Shown: one piece after another, positions 1 to 11,745 of the stretch
How positions within the stretch are numbered: the first letter of the stretch is position 1
Layout: each line of letters begins with the position of its first letter
Source of the DNA: Tetracentron sinense
Lineage: Eukaryota; Streptophyta; Magnoliopsida; Trochodendrales; Trochodendraceae
Direction: 5' to 3'
Assembly (NCBI GenBank): GCA_015143295.1
Contig: JABCRI010001048.1
Coordinates: 186,001 to 250,000, forward strand
DNA: 64,000 nt
Program-made: the position numbers and the translations under genes
The notes under the pieces: model-generated
The model's database searches: none
What the model was told of the DNA's origin: nothing
Seen by the model: only the letters and a program-made list of their open reading frames with translations

Positions 1-2553
1 TTATGTTAGATATGATTAACATATGCAAAGTTGTTACTATAGTCAAACACCCCACATATGTTTAAACAAACAACATGTATTGTTGTGTATCGTATCCTTG
101 TAGATATTATAACAACACACATGTACTCAAATTAGGTAAATCATTTAATATCCTACTACATGTGAATAAATATGGTAAACCACATTGGAGAAGATTAAAT
201 AAACAAGCATAGCATTAGAAGGTGAATAGATTTTCTAGATTTCTTTTCTTGTTGTTGTTGCTTCCGGATTTGAACATATAGTGATGTAGAAGTGAAATCG
301 CGGCACTATCATTGAAGGCCCCCAAATTAATCTAGATGTGGACTACGCTAGTCATCAAGGTCAGTAGCAAAAAACCTAGTCCCAAACTTAAGCTTGCAAA
401 TGATTTCGTGTTATGCATGATTGTGAATGGTGAGTTACATACCTAGCTACTTCAGCAAATAATTATAAGGTAATCTCAAAATGGAATTTTTTGGCATTGA
501 CAAAGTTTTAGGGTTCCTTCCTCATGTCTCTTCTCAATCAGCTTGATTAAAGTTACTGTTAAACAATGGATTTTTAAAACATTATTATTTCACAAGAAGA
601 TTATTTTGGATTATTGTTTAAATGATGAATTCTATTTGAATTGGTTAATAGTCGCATGCTAATTTAATATTTGTCTGAGTTTAGAATTTCTATTCAAATT
701 AAGAAAATAAAAATTAGTTTTTTCACACCAAAAAATCTAAATATCACTCTGTTTTGCAATAATTGTGGGCTCATAATTAAAATTGAGGGATAGGCATTTT
801 GATTCTTCTGTTTGGATGCTCTAATTTCTATGTGAATTATGTTTCATGTATCATATTTGAATGGTATTTATTTCAACAATTTTTAGGATTAAAATATTTA
901 CATGTAGATGTATATTTTAATTGATGTGTGTATGAAAATTGACATGGATCTTTTAGAACTTTACTTTTCATCATCATTGATCATGAATTGTTTTGTATAT
1001 GCAATACTTTAAAATAAGTTTCAATTAAATAATTTCAAGCAACTATTTTATCTATTTAATTTTAAATATACAGTTATCTACATAAGTTTTTTTTATATTA
1101 TTTTGTTAAAATGTTTTAATTAAATAAAATTTATTTACTTTATTATTTATACATATTAAAGTGAATTGATACTTAATTTTTTAATTTACTTTATATCAAA
1201 TACATTTCTATTCAAAGCTATCATTGATAAAATTGTTTTAAATTTATCTAAGACTTATAAATATTTATATTAAAATTATTTTAAATTACTTTAAAAAATA
1301 TAATCTAATGTCTAAAGTAAACTTTCAAGTTTGATAGATTGATAATTTTATAATTAATTCATTGAATTAATAAGTAATTTATCATAGGAATACATAGTAG
1401 TCTACACAAAATATATCTATGTTGAATATATTTCAAAATATTGCTAAACCTTCTAATTATAAATAAGTATTTGAAAAAAATTATTTATCATAAAACTTAT
1501 AAGCAAATTATAAACTTAATAGTCTTCTAAATTTTACTGTGTTATCTATAAAATATATATTACATCTCTCTATTATATATAGATTTTGAAGTTTTACACA
1601 TTCACGATGACGAATATATGCTAACTTTTAAAGGAGTCAAGGCATTTTGGAGAAGGTTATTGATGGTGTGATATTTAAGAAGATCGTGCCACTTTAGGTA
1701 TCATGTTTTTTTAAACAATATAAGTATAAATATAAATATTTTCGTTTACCAATAACAAATAATAGGCTACTTTATTTAATATATGGGCTTTTGCGTATAT
1801 CAAGAATGTATTCGGCTTTGGCTTCGGATTCAGCTTCAGGACTGTCACTTGCATGCTTCGCTACGCTTGATTAAATACAAAATATCATTGTAAGATTGTC
1901 CTTATTTGTATTAAGAAGTAGTGAAGATTGATAAGATTGGAGACTCTTATATGATGTATCTCAATAATAAAGTCCACATTTGCATCCTTATTTGGGAAGA
2001 TAGTTACATGTGTATGAACAAATATATAAATCCTCAAGTAAATTTGTGGGCACCAAAAAATCATTACAAACATCCATTTGATATTTTCATCAAAATCCAC
2101 ACTTAGGCCAAATAGCAAGAATATAATCCACTATCATGCATATACATTAGAGTTTTTATGGATGTTTTATTATAATTTAGACGTATCCTGTTATCCAATT
2201 CATGGAAAAAATTCTCCCTAAATTTTTTTATTTGGCTTCGCCTTTATTAGCCACGTAAAATAAATATGTACACGATCTAGATTTTCTATTTGATAGCTGG
2301 TCTTTTATCTATTTTTATTCAGCTATTCACATCAGTCTTATAAATATCAAGCATTGATCTAGCTAAATTGCACAATTCATTTGGTTGACAACCTTTTGAA
2401 TCTTATTTAATTATTCTATCAATGTTAATCTCTTGCCCCAATAAAAATGTTATTAAAACAAAACTGATTTAGACAATTGACTAGTATAGAAATCAATCGA
2501 TCAATTCTCCAGGTTTTAAAAACCATAGTATAATTATTTCTAAAAAATAGTAT
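1..2553. other. AT-rich intergenic DNA, nothing recognised
   Basis: Very AT-rich sequence with stop codons in all frames. The only open frames are two overlapping ones of under 80 codons near 1885-2118, with no recognisable domain. No splice-linked coding pattern, RNA gene or clear transposon end was seen. Confidence 0.6.
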
Positions 2554-2929
2554 TTAAGTAATACCATTTAGACACAAGGGTCGAGCGGTTTGATGACTCA
2601 CTTGGAACAATGATAAAAGCATTGTATCATTGCTGAAAGGGAAAAATCCCGTACATGCCACACGTCTATAGCTGCTTAGCTGGTAGAGGAATAATAGCAA
2701 AACGCCACCTGTGAGTGAGTCTGAGGGGGCGGGTGTGCACCCTGAAATAAGCTCCGATGATAAAGTCAGTATAAGGCACAAGCACATGATAAGGCACAAG
2801 CACATGAACATATGAACATAATAGTATAGAGATACTTATCGTGAGGACACTGGGCGTATGCACTTGAGGACGAGCTCTGGTGTTATGCTCTGGAGATTGT
2901 AGCTCAGGAGGCACAAAGAATATGGCTCA

Positions 2930-3330
2930 GACAACGTAGCTCTGACAACGTAGCTCGTATAAGGCACAGACAACGCAGCTCGGATAAGGCACTGGCAACG
3001 TAGCTCGGATAAGGCACTGGCAACGTAGCTCGGATAAGGCACTGACAACGTGGCTCTGACAACGTAGCTCAGATAAGGCACAGACAACGTAGCTCAGATA
3101 AGGCACAGACAACGTAGCTCGGATAAGGCACTGGCAACGTAGCTCTGACAACGTAACTCAGATAAGGCACCGACAACGTAGCTCTGACAACGTAGCTCAG
3201 ATAAGGCACTGACAACGTAGCTCGGATAACATAGCTCTAACAACGTAGCTCGGATGAGGCACAGACAACGTAGCTCGGATGAGGCACTGGCAACGTAGCT
3301 CCGACAACGTAACTCAGATAACGTATACGT
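2930..3330. repeat. Minisatellite with ~26-bp unit
   Basis: About 15 imperfect tandem copies built from the blocks ACAACGTAGCTCGGATAAGG and CACTG or CTGACAACGTAGCT. Some units are shortened to about 15 bp, so the array mixes a long and a short unit. The minus-strand frames across it encode a repetitive peptide only because the array lacks stops. It may be the internal repeat of an unrecognised LTR element covering roughly 2560-4180, but no paired terminal repeat was found. Confidence 0.8.
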
Positions 3331-3431
3331 TGTGCATCAGGCAACGGGTACGTTGCATCAGACATCGGGTACGTTGCACAGCAGACAACAGATACGTTGC
3401 ACAGCAGACAACGGGCAACGAGCTCGGCACT

Positions 3432-3625
3432 ATTCACAACACAACGTGACAACGGATTCAGCAATATTCACAGCAGACAACGCGACAACGGATTCGATAC
3501 TATTCACAGTGGACAACGCGACAACGGGTTCGGCACTATTCACAGCAGGCAACGCGACAACGGATTCGGTACTATTCACAGTGAACAACGCGACAACGGG
3601 TTCGGCACTATTCACAGCGTCAGAC
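3432..3625. repeat. 36-bp tandem repeat, about five copies
   Basis: Direct repeats of 36 bp begin TTCACAG and carry GACAACGCGACAACGG. Two alternating variants (GGATTCG and GGGTTCG) suggest that a 72-bp pair was duplicated. Because 36 is a multiple of three, several frames stay open on both strands (for example minus 3430-3927), but the translations are simple 12-residue periodicities with no domain. Confidence 0.8.
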
Positions 3626-3639
3626 ACAAGTTCAAGTAT

Positions 3640-4559
3640 GATTGCACTCATCAGATGATTAACTGCAAGGCCGTGCAAGTGGCAGTGTGACCATTCATGG
3701 AGAGCATCAGGCGGACATGGCCTATTTGAGAGAATCCGGTGGCCATAAACGATTGTGAGGCCATAAAGAGCATCAAGTAGCCGGAGAACACCAAAGGAAA
3801 ATGAGAGAATCAGGTGAGTGGCCTCCTGCACAGCCCTTCGGGGTAGGGGTGTGAATGACTCAAGCTTCTCAGATCTCCCTCTTCCTCTTCTTCTTCTGCC
3901 CTTTATCTCCTCTCTTGCCTTTCGCACAATTCATCCCTTCTCTCTGGTGATTCTTGCTTATTTATAGGCATTTGGAGTCATCATGACTTGTGTAGTCATG
4001 ATGAGGTCACCTGTCAGACAATACTCAAGAGAGCCAGCACATAGCCCAAGTGGGCTTATGTCAGCTAAATTATTAGAATTTGCCAGAGTGAGAAATTCCT
4101 ATTTTACCCATTCTTTTTACTTTTTTTTACGAATTTTATCCGTTACAATTGCTAATAGTCTTGTGTCCATTTTGATACTATAAATTTCCTTAAAAACAAT
4201 GAAACAGAAATAAGTTTATTCATATGATTTTATCAAATAAAAGATAGACAAATTATATAGTTATTCTATTATGTGTTTTATTTAAATAAAAATATTAATT
4301 CAGTAAAAAGTGATTGAGTTTCGTCCTATCAGTAATTGAGTAGGGGCATTGGGATACACAAGTTAAGTAAGATAAAGTATATAGAGTAATATCTTCTTTT
4401 CTTTACTATTATAATGCAAGAGGTAGCCGTAGATGATTTTTCAAAAATTCCCATACTACCCTTATATAAAAACAAAACTTTGATTTAATGTTTACTTTAA
4501 TTCCCAAACTACCCCTTATCTTTGATTTAATTTTGAAACTACCCTTGCTCATTTATCTA
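3640..4559. other. Intergenic, no gene recognised
   Basis: Mixed-composition flank of the minisatellites, becoming AT-rich after 4080. A pyrimidine-rich stretch lies at 3870-3930. No domain-bearing frame or splice structure was seen. Confidence 0.45.
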
Positions 4560-4785
4560 TTTTGAATCACAATCCATCGCGATTGAACTCACCGCGGGTT
4601 AACACGTGACCTTTTTAACTCCTATTAACTATAGTTAACGCTTTCCCCTCGCTCTTCCGTGCATCGCACGTGCCACTAGCGAGTTCAATCGCACCTACGG
4701 GTTAACACGTGTCCCTTTTAACTCTGGTTAACTCATTCCCCTTACTCTCACGTGCATCGCACGTTTGCCACGCGCTAGTGTAAAT
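4560..4785. repeat. Two direct copies of a MITE arm (GTTAACACGTG repeat)
   Basis: Two direct copies about 100 bp apart each contain a GATTGAACTC / GAGTTCAATCGCACC arm, then GGGTTAACACGTG, a run like CCTTTTTAACTC, and finally GTGCATCGCACG. The same arm forms the inverted ends of the elements at 8093-8416 and 63864-64000, so this is a rearranged member of that family. The segment ends with CGCTAGT after a GTGCATCGCAC hairpin, which resembles a Helitron 3' end, so element boundaries are uncertain. Confidence 0.55.
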
Positions 4786-6057
4786 AAAGAGAACCCTTGG
4801 TTCAGAGCAACGATCAAGTGAGATCTACAATTCCCATAACTCGGCCGAGAAATAAACACTGTGAACTAAGGTCTTTCAATTATAAATGTCTCTCTTATCC
4901 TCTCTCTCTCTCCTCCATTATCTTCATATTCTTCATATATTCTCTCTATTTTTGTCCATTTGTCACTCCTTCTCACACCCCTCTCGCTCTTTCTCTCTCC
5001 AACCTTGTTCCCAATCTCTCCCTTTACTCTTCCCTCTTCCAATCATAGTCAAATTCTGGCCTCACCATCTATTCTTTTGCTTGCTCGTCCTCCCTCTCCC
5101 TTTAAAATTTAAAATGCATGCAAACTGTCAATTTAGAAATCAAAAACAATTCATCTTATTTTTCACACTAAAATACACAAGAAAACTTTATTTTGCTTAT
5201 TTTCTTTTCTATCTAGTTCATTTTCTTACATCACTTTTTATTGCAAACCGAATGGATAGGGCTTGTGCATAGAAATGCAAATTGACAAGATTGGGCCCAC
5301 AACCTTTGGCCCATTGAGATCTTGTTCCATAGTTTTTCAGTGTTGGGTGCAATCTATTTATATAATATTATTTTATTTCAATTAACATCAGATCACAACC
5401 CCTTAATAATCAAACCACCCTAGACCGTTAACAACCCTACATGTATAATTATTATATGATCAGGTTCATCAACACAATACACTTCTGTGTGCATAACATA
5501 TTGGAATCTCACTAAAGATTGAAATCGTAAAATTTCAGCAAATTCGAGCTCTTATTTGAAAAATGCAAATTTGAAAATTTGAACAAAATTTAGAAAATTT
5601 TATATTATGAATATATTATTTGATTGAAAATTGTGGCCAAAATAAATCAACAGTTTCTCAATTTTCTTATTTTGTAATATATTTTGCATAAAGTTATTAG
5701 ATGCAAATTGCTTATCCAATTACTAAACCAATACAAACTTATTAAATAATTAATTATAACCGTAATATTTTAGATAAAATGTCCTAACTCCTAATAGAAG
5801 TGTTTAAGGCTCTTAAGTATAGTACCTTATTAGGTTTGGTAAAAGTTTTTACGGAAATTGAATGATATTTAATAAAATTTATAATATAGATAAGAATAAT
5901 TTCATTTTAAGTTTTAAATAAAATTTTAAATTTTTATAAAATTTCACAAAAGTTTCAAAACTTTTAAATAAATATAAATAATTTTATTAAAAAAGAAACG
6001 AAAATTATTTCATCCAACTCGAAATTATAGGGATATATTATTTTGGGAAATGTTTAA
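4786..6057. other. CT-rich then AT-rich intergenic DNA
   Basis: Positions 4885-5100 are a long pyrimidine-rich tract (TCTCTC and CTCCCT runs) that keeps frames open without a recognisable protein. The remainder is AT-rich. The tract resembles a plant 5' leader, but no coding exon follows it. Confidence 0.45.
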
Positions 6058-6300
6058 CTTAACGACGCATTCACTGTGTGGTCAAATGTACGGTCCTCAT
6101 TGGCCTATGACTACCTTTTTAACACCTATCAATCGTGGTTAAGATTCATTCACCCTAGGATTATGCAATCTAACCTTGGTTTTAAAAAGAAAAACAATAA
6201 AAATATTAACCTTAATTTTTTGTAAGCTTAACCATCGTTAAAAATGTATTAAAAGGGACACGGCATTTGCCAATATAGTCAAATGCGCAGTAGACTAATA
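6058..6300. mobile_element. Degenerate long-inverted-repeat MITE
   Basis: The left arm (GCATTCACTGTGTGGTCAAA ... CGTGGTTAAG) pairs imperfectly with the right arm (CTTAACCATCG ... AGTCAAATGCGC) around an AT-rich centre. The internal words TTTTAACACC, TGGTTAAGATTCA and AATCTAACCTTGG are shared with the element at 8093-8416, so both belong to one family. No transposase frame and no clean target duplication was seen. Confidence 0.55.
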
Positions 6301-8092
6301 ACTGTCCTATATTAATTTGAGTGTGGGGTTGGGGGACCAGACGAAACACTAAAAGCCGTCCTGATGATATTTTGGACAACATGGTTTCTTTGCAATTTCT
6401 AACAATAGTTGGGCTATTTAAGTACCCTCGAAAAAAGAAAACAAAACAAAACAAAAAACTTCCATGAAAGTTTCGTGCTAGTAGCAGGCGCAATTAATCC
6501 CCACTTTTTAGTGGTTTGCTTCAATCTTTAAATTTACGATTGTACCCATTCATTCATCATAAGCCCAAACTTTCACAAATACCCTTTTACAATTCTCCTT
6601 ATCCTTTAATACTTAACTGTAAATCCTCGAAACATTGGAGGGTGTTTACGTCTTTTTAATATATTTCTCCCGGAACTTGAAACATTTATTTCTTATCAAT
6701 AGGATATTTTCGTTATATTGTACCGAAACAGGGATATTTTCCTTGGTTGTTAACCATGGTTACTTTAACCACCCTAGTTTAACTTTTACAAAAGTAGAAG
6801 ATATTACCAATGGGATTCCCATTTAAAGCAAAAGCCACACTTGTGCGAGATGTACGGATTTTGCTAAATGACAAATTACAAACATTAGCGGTTTTGGAAT
6901 GTAAAGCGGTTTACCGTCACCGGGAAGCTGATGAAACCTAATACTCAAATCCGGTCAAATAATTGAATGAAGAGCCATATTACAGAATTGTCCTTCCTCT
7001 TATAGTAAAAAAACAAATAGTTTGGCATTCCGATATGAGAGGAAATATGTGGCATTTATCATAGATGATACATGGCCACCTCTTATTCACCGTCCATTTT
7101 GATCTTACTGAGATCTAAGACATACTTGTGCACTCATGGTAGGACCACTTGAGGATGATGTGACATTTCAACTTTCTATACTCTCTTTATAATAGTGGTG
7201 CAACTCGTGTGGAGCGGAAGCTTGTCTAGCCACGGTCCGACTCCACCCAATCACAACCCCATTAATGAATTAAACTTTTTCAAATTTAGAGTTATGCAGC
7301 TTATGCTTGAATTGGTGCAGACCAGTATCGGAGGTAAACTAAGCCCAGCTTTGTCAAGCATGGCTCAAACTTGAAATCAATTCATGTCAAGCTTAAGCTA
7401 TAATTGGTTCAAGCTTTATTCATTATTTATCATTTTTTATTTTAATAAAAGTATTTTTTTGTTAATTTATGATATAATAAACTACACTATAATTAATCCA
7501 TTCATACCAATCAAAAAAAAAAGGTTTGAAGATAACCTTTCAATCCATTTTCTGACTATAGACCAATTGTTAAAATTTCTATTGTCCACTATTCCTTGAA
7601 CACCTTTTTTTTTTGGGTACTCTCTATTTAGTGATATTAGTATTATTGTTAGATGGTTATCATTTGAAGCTGCCCAGAGGTGGTCATCTCAATTGCCACA
7701 AATAATGGGCTAATAAGGGATACATACATTGCCACTATTACAACAGACGGGCGAAGCCAGGATTTTCTAGCAGAGGGGGCACACGAGGTTTAATTGAAAA
7801 TGATAGTAGTTTTTTATGAATTTGTAGAGAATTATTAGGCTGATACATAATATTATGGGTCTAGGGGATGGGGTTCGAGGCATAGCCCTAGATTTTTTTT
7901 TATGACTAAGTTTGTGGGTTAGTTTGTCCATGCATTTCGTATTGTTTCTCATTGTTTACGAATATCTATCCCTTTGCCCCATGATTATGACTCGTTAAAT
8001 AACATGATATAAAAATTATATTTTGTTTTCAAAAGTTTAGGGAACCGTTGACCCCATGAGGCCCCCTTGTTTCATGAAAATCGAATTACAAC
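6301..8092. other. Intergenic, nothing recognised
   Basis: AT-rich sequence with only short frames that look like chance. No domain, splice structure or RNA gene was recognised. Confidence 0.5.
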
Positions 8093-8416
8093 CAATTGAG
8101 ATTAAACTCAGGGAGAGTTCAATCGCATCCACAAGTTAATACGTGTCCCTATTAACCCCCATTAATTGTGCTTAAGATTCACTAACCCTTAGGGTTCAAG
8201 AATCTAACCTTGGTTTGTAAGAAAAATATTTAAAATATGATTAAGAATTTTTAATTCTTAATGTTAATTAATATTAAGAAAATAAATGTTATATTGTTAA
8301 CTCCAAGGGTTAGTGATTCTTAACCACAATTAATAGAAGGTAAAAGGGATACATGTTGTAGTGTGAGTGCATAGTGTGGGTGCAATTGAACTTTTCCCTA
8401 GTTCAATTACAATTGA
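8093..8416. mobile_element. Long-inverted-repeat MITE (GTTCAATCGCACC family)
   Basis: A roughly 324-bp foldback. The left arm runs from CAATTGAG through AGAGTTCAATCGCATCC, TACGTGTCCC and TTAATTGTGCTTAAGATTCA to CACTAACCC. The right arm is its imperfect reverse complement, ending GGGTGCAATTGAAC and TTCAATTACAATTG. The centre is AT-rich and too small to code. Arms of about 110 bp make it a typical non-autonomous foldback element. No unambiguous target duplication was found, so the superfamily is not assigned. Confidence 0.7.
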
Positions 8417-8872
8417 CTGATCTACTCTCACTGCATGCATGTCCCTATTCCCATTTCCCATTTCCCATGGCTAAGCTAAAAGAGGAAAAAAAAAATTGGT
8501 TTCAAAAGTTCAGTGTGCCCCCACAGGCTCCCACCTGGTTCACCCTTGACAAGAGACAAATGTAGATCTTCTTCCTAGAATATACATTAAACTTCGAATT
8601 CTAGATATTATAAACTTAAGGATTCAAAAGGTTTAAGAGAAGTGAATTAGTCGAAAACGGGATAAAGAAGATTGTGACCAGGGTCTTTGGTCGGAGACAA
8701 GAGAGACGAAGAACATTTAAGAATTGTTGTAGTAGTAATTTTTAACTTAATGGTACATTGTCGGTAAATATTTATGTGCTTCTAACGCCTTTAATTATTT
8801 ATTATAAATAATGAAAAAAAAGTTAAAAATTATTATTATATTAAACATAAACCATGTTACTAATCTACTACT

Positions 8873-9375
8873 TATAGTATAAAGAAATAAGACTTTCTCT
8901 CTTTACAGTCCAAACTCTCATCCCTTTAATCCTATAAGTTATATTTTAGAAATGACATGCGACTTTTCTCTTTATTTCTCACCATTCAGGTTTGGGACCT
9001 ACTATCTCATTCTAGAGGCCTCTTTATCTCCATTATTGTAGAGTCCTCTCTTATCTCCAAATCTTACAAGTAAGATTTGAGACCCACTATCTAATCCTAG
9101 AGCCCTCTTTATCTCCACTATTGTAGAGTCCTCTCTTATATCAAACTCTTGGGTATATTAATTTAAGTTCAATACTAAGAAACTTATGATTTTTCATTAA
9201 ATGTTATTAAAATAAATACATTATTATTATAAAATTAATTAATTAATTAATACAAATAGTAATGTCTATCAAATAATAAAAAACTTATATTATTAAAAAT
9301 AAAATTATTAAATATTCTTAAAATATATTACTTAGTATAAATTATTACTAGTGCATCACACGGGATTTCTGCTAG
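8873..9375. mobile_element. Helitron-like repeat, copy 1
   Basis: Starts near TATAGTATAAAGAAATAAG and ends GTGCATCACACGGGATTTCTG followed by CTAG/T. A small GC-rich hairpin about 10-12 nt before a CTRR end, insertion before T, and no inverted repeats or target duplication are the usual marks of Helitrons. No Rep/helicase frame is present, so it is non-autonomous. The 5' boundary is approximate because a terminal TC was not proved. Confidence 0.5.
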
Positions 9376-9922
9376 TATACTATAAAGAAATAAGACTTTC
9401 TTTATTTGCTTTCCAAACTCCCATCCCGCAAATCTTATAATTTATATTTTAGATATGACAAGTAATTTTTCTCTTTAATCCCCATTGTTCAAGTTTGGGA
9501 CTTACAATCTCATCCTAAAGCCTTATCTATCTCCACTGTTGTAGAGTCCTCTCTTATTTCTGTGACCTACTATCTCATCTTAGAGTCCTCTCTATCTCTA
9601 CTACTAGAATCTTTGAGTCCTCTCTATTCTCTAACTCGTGGGTGTATTAATTCAAATTTAATACTAAAAAACTTATGATTTTTATTAAGTGTTATTAAAA
9701 TAATAATTTTATTATTTATAAAATTAATTAATTAAAACAAATAATAATATCTATCAAATTTAAAAACTTAAATATTATTAAAAAAAAAACTTATATTATT
9801 AAAAATAAAATATATTAAATATTTTTAAAATATATTACTTAATATTTAAATAAATAAATAATATTATTTAATTATAGAAGTTCTCAAATTATTACCTTTG
9901 CATTGCACGAGATCTTTGCTAG
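9376..9922. mobile_element. Helitron-like repeat, copy 2, abutting copy 1
   Basis: Begins TATACTATAAAGAAATAAGA directly after the CTAG end of copy 1 and ends TTGCACGAGATCTTTG followed by CTAG/T. It shares with copy 1, in order, the words CCAAACTC, TTTAGATATGACA, TTTGGGAC, TGTAGAGTCCTCTC and GGGTGTATTAATT. Head-to-tail abutment at the CTAG/T boundary is a known habit of Helitron families. Confidence 0.5.
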
Positions 9923-10089
9923 TATTATATATATACACATAATATTTTGAGTCGAGTTGAATCAAAATGACTTGTTTAAACATTTTAATATAAATAAAAG
10001 TTTAATTTTATTTGTTCTACCCTAAAATATCAGCTTGTTCCAATAAGTTGAGCCGATTAGCCAAGTCTAAGCATGAGTTCTAAGTTTCT

Positions 10090-10090
10090 A

Positions 10091-10126
<36 letters not shown>
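10090..10126. repeat. (AC)n(AT)n microsatellite
   Basis: About 13 CA units followed by about six TA units. It lies at the left edge of Helitron-like copy 3. Confidence 0.9.
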
Positions 10127-10127
<1 letters not shown>

Positions 10128-10850
10128 AAGAATTAAGACTTTATCTATTTGCTTTCCAAACTTTTATCCCTTCAATCTTATAAATTCAATTTTAGAGTTG
10201 ATAAATAACTTTTCTTTTTGATCCACACATTCAGGTTTGGGATCCACTCTTTCATCCTTTTAGCATTTTCTATCTCCACTAGTGTAGAGTCTTCTCTCAT
10301 CTAATTCTTGTAAATAGGTTTGAGACCAACTATCTCATTCAAGAATTGTCTCTATCTCAACCTCGGATTCTCTTTGGCGAAGCCAAAAAATGGTCTCGGG
10401 CTACCATACATTGTGCGACAGCCGACCGTTGACATAAAAAAGGGGAGAAGTCATTTAAATTTCTCCCCATGATTTTGACTTCTCCCCACTTGATATCTCT
10501 CCCCCTATTTCTCAAACACTTATCGCCACATGTCTCATTATGTGTGGAGAAGTCAAAATCATAGGTCCCATAATTTTGACTTCACCATCACATGTCCCTT
10601 ATTTTATGGTTGCCCCAGACAAGCCCATTCTGGGATTCGCCAAAGAGAATCCGAGGCCCTCTATCTCTAATTATTGGGTGTATTAATTTAAATTTAAACT
10701 TCCAAAAAAAAAAGTTTAATAATTAAAGATTTATGATTTTCTATTAAATATTATTATAGTAATAATAAATTATTATTATAAAATCAGTTAATTAATATAA
10801 ATAATAATATCTATCAAATAACAATAAAATTATATTGGGACGCATGCTCT
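10122..10850. mobile_element. Helitron-like repeat, copy 3, split by a MITE
   Basis: Third copy of the 8873-9922 repeat, starting TATATAAAGAATTAAGAC. It is interrupted at 10359-10658 by an inverted-repeat element and then resumes with GGGTGTATTAATT, TTATGATTTTCTATTAAAT and ATATCTATCAAATAA in the same order as copies 1 and 2. The 3' end was not located. It ends about 700 bp upstream of the BRM start codon. Confidence 0.5.
10359..10658. mobile_element. MULE-type MITE A, 9-bp target duplication
   Basis: A 300-bp element with terminal inverted repeats perfect over GGATTCTCTTTGGCGAA and its complement. It is flanked by the 9-bp direct repeat CTCTATCTC at 10350-10358 and 10659-10667. A 9-bp duplication is typical of the Mutator superfamily. 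The interior carries a GGGGAGAAGTC...GACTTCTCCCC hairpin and ATCGCCACATGTC, both shared with copies B, C and D at 61643-62794. There is no coding capacity. Helitron-like copy 2 shows the matching unoccupied site around 9588-9600. Confidence 0.85.
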
Positions 10851-11528
10851 AACACGAGAAACGCACCTTCTGTTGAAACTAGGGTTGGGTTTACGCTCTT
10901 TAGGTTAGACCTGGGTTGGGAGTATCCAACAGAACCCACCCAATTGAATCTAATATCTAAAACAAACAGTCCCTCTACAAAGCAATGATCGGATGTCTCA
11001 ACCTAGGGTCATTCTCGTAGTTACTTAGATTATTGAAGGGTAATATCCTCTCCTTCCTTAACCTCCACGCCGTGAACTCCGGCTTAATTGACGGACTTTT
11101 AACCGTAGTTACCTAGCCCAACCCCCTCGGGTTTATTTAAAGGTGGTTTATCGGTCAGTCCTCACAGCTGGAATAAAAAGAAAAAAGAAAAAAAAAGAAA
11201 AAAGAAAAACTCAAATGCTAGGGTTTGACTGGAACGCAAATCGGGTTAAATCTAGAGCTGGTTTATCGGATTCCGGCAAGTTCGCTGGATTCGAACGCAA
11301 AACCACTCCTCGATCTGTATTCTGGTTTTCGAAAAACCGGAATATATTGAATATTGGTGGAGAAATCGTCGGAAAAGTGATAAACTGAGAGAGAGAGAGG
11401 CCAAGACGGTTTTGAGGTGGGGATCGGTGGACAAAAAGACGTTTAATTGTGGTTTTTGAAAAGCGTTTTTTTCGGAACCACGTTTTATTGAGGGGGTTTT
11501 CTTTTTTGGTTTTGTTTGAAATTCTTGT
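10851..11528 (+). promoter_or_regulatory. Probable BRM promoter and 5' leader
   Basis: This stretch between the Helitron-like repeats and the BRM start codon should hold the core promoter and leader. It contains a TTTATTTAAA box near 11130, a purine-rich run at 11175-11210 and a telo-box-like CTAGGGTTTGA at 11219. No transcription start can be fixed from sequence. A 57-codon upstream frame at 11215-11388 lies inside the presumed leader. Confidence 0.4.
11215..11388 (+). other. Possible upstream ORF in the BRM leader
   Basis: ATG at 11215 and TGA at 11386 enclose 57 codons ending 140 bp before the BRM start codon, so the frame does not overlap the main ORF. The translation has no recognised domain. 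If the transcript starts upstream of 11215 the frame would lie in the leader and could reduce BRM translation. It could equally be chance in a G/C-balanced leader or be removed by a leader intron. Confidence 0.3.
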
Positions 11529-11708
11529 ATGCAATCTGGTGGTTCGCAGCATGGCGTGGGCGCCGCCGGTCAGGGACGAAATCCGGCGGTTGGGCCGCCG
11601 GCCCGGCCGTCCTCGTCTTCTTCGGCATCGCCGTCTTCTTCGTCTTCGGCCGTATCAGCACCACAATCAGGGTTTGATTCAATTCAAAAGCAACTACAGC
11701 AACAACAC

Positions 11709-11745
<37 letters not shown>

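Noticed and set aside
3430..3927. 165-codon minus-strand ORF
   Set aside because: It translates a 36-bp tandem repeat that lacks stops in several frames on both strands. No domain or start context.
4797..5272. Ser/Leu-rich open frames
   Set aside because: They come from a CT-rich tract. Overlapping frames are equally open and no splice partner or domain was found.
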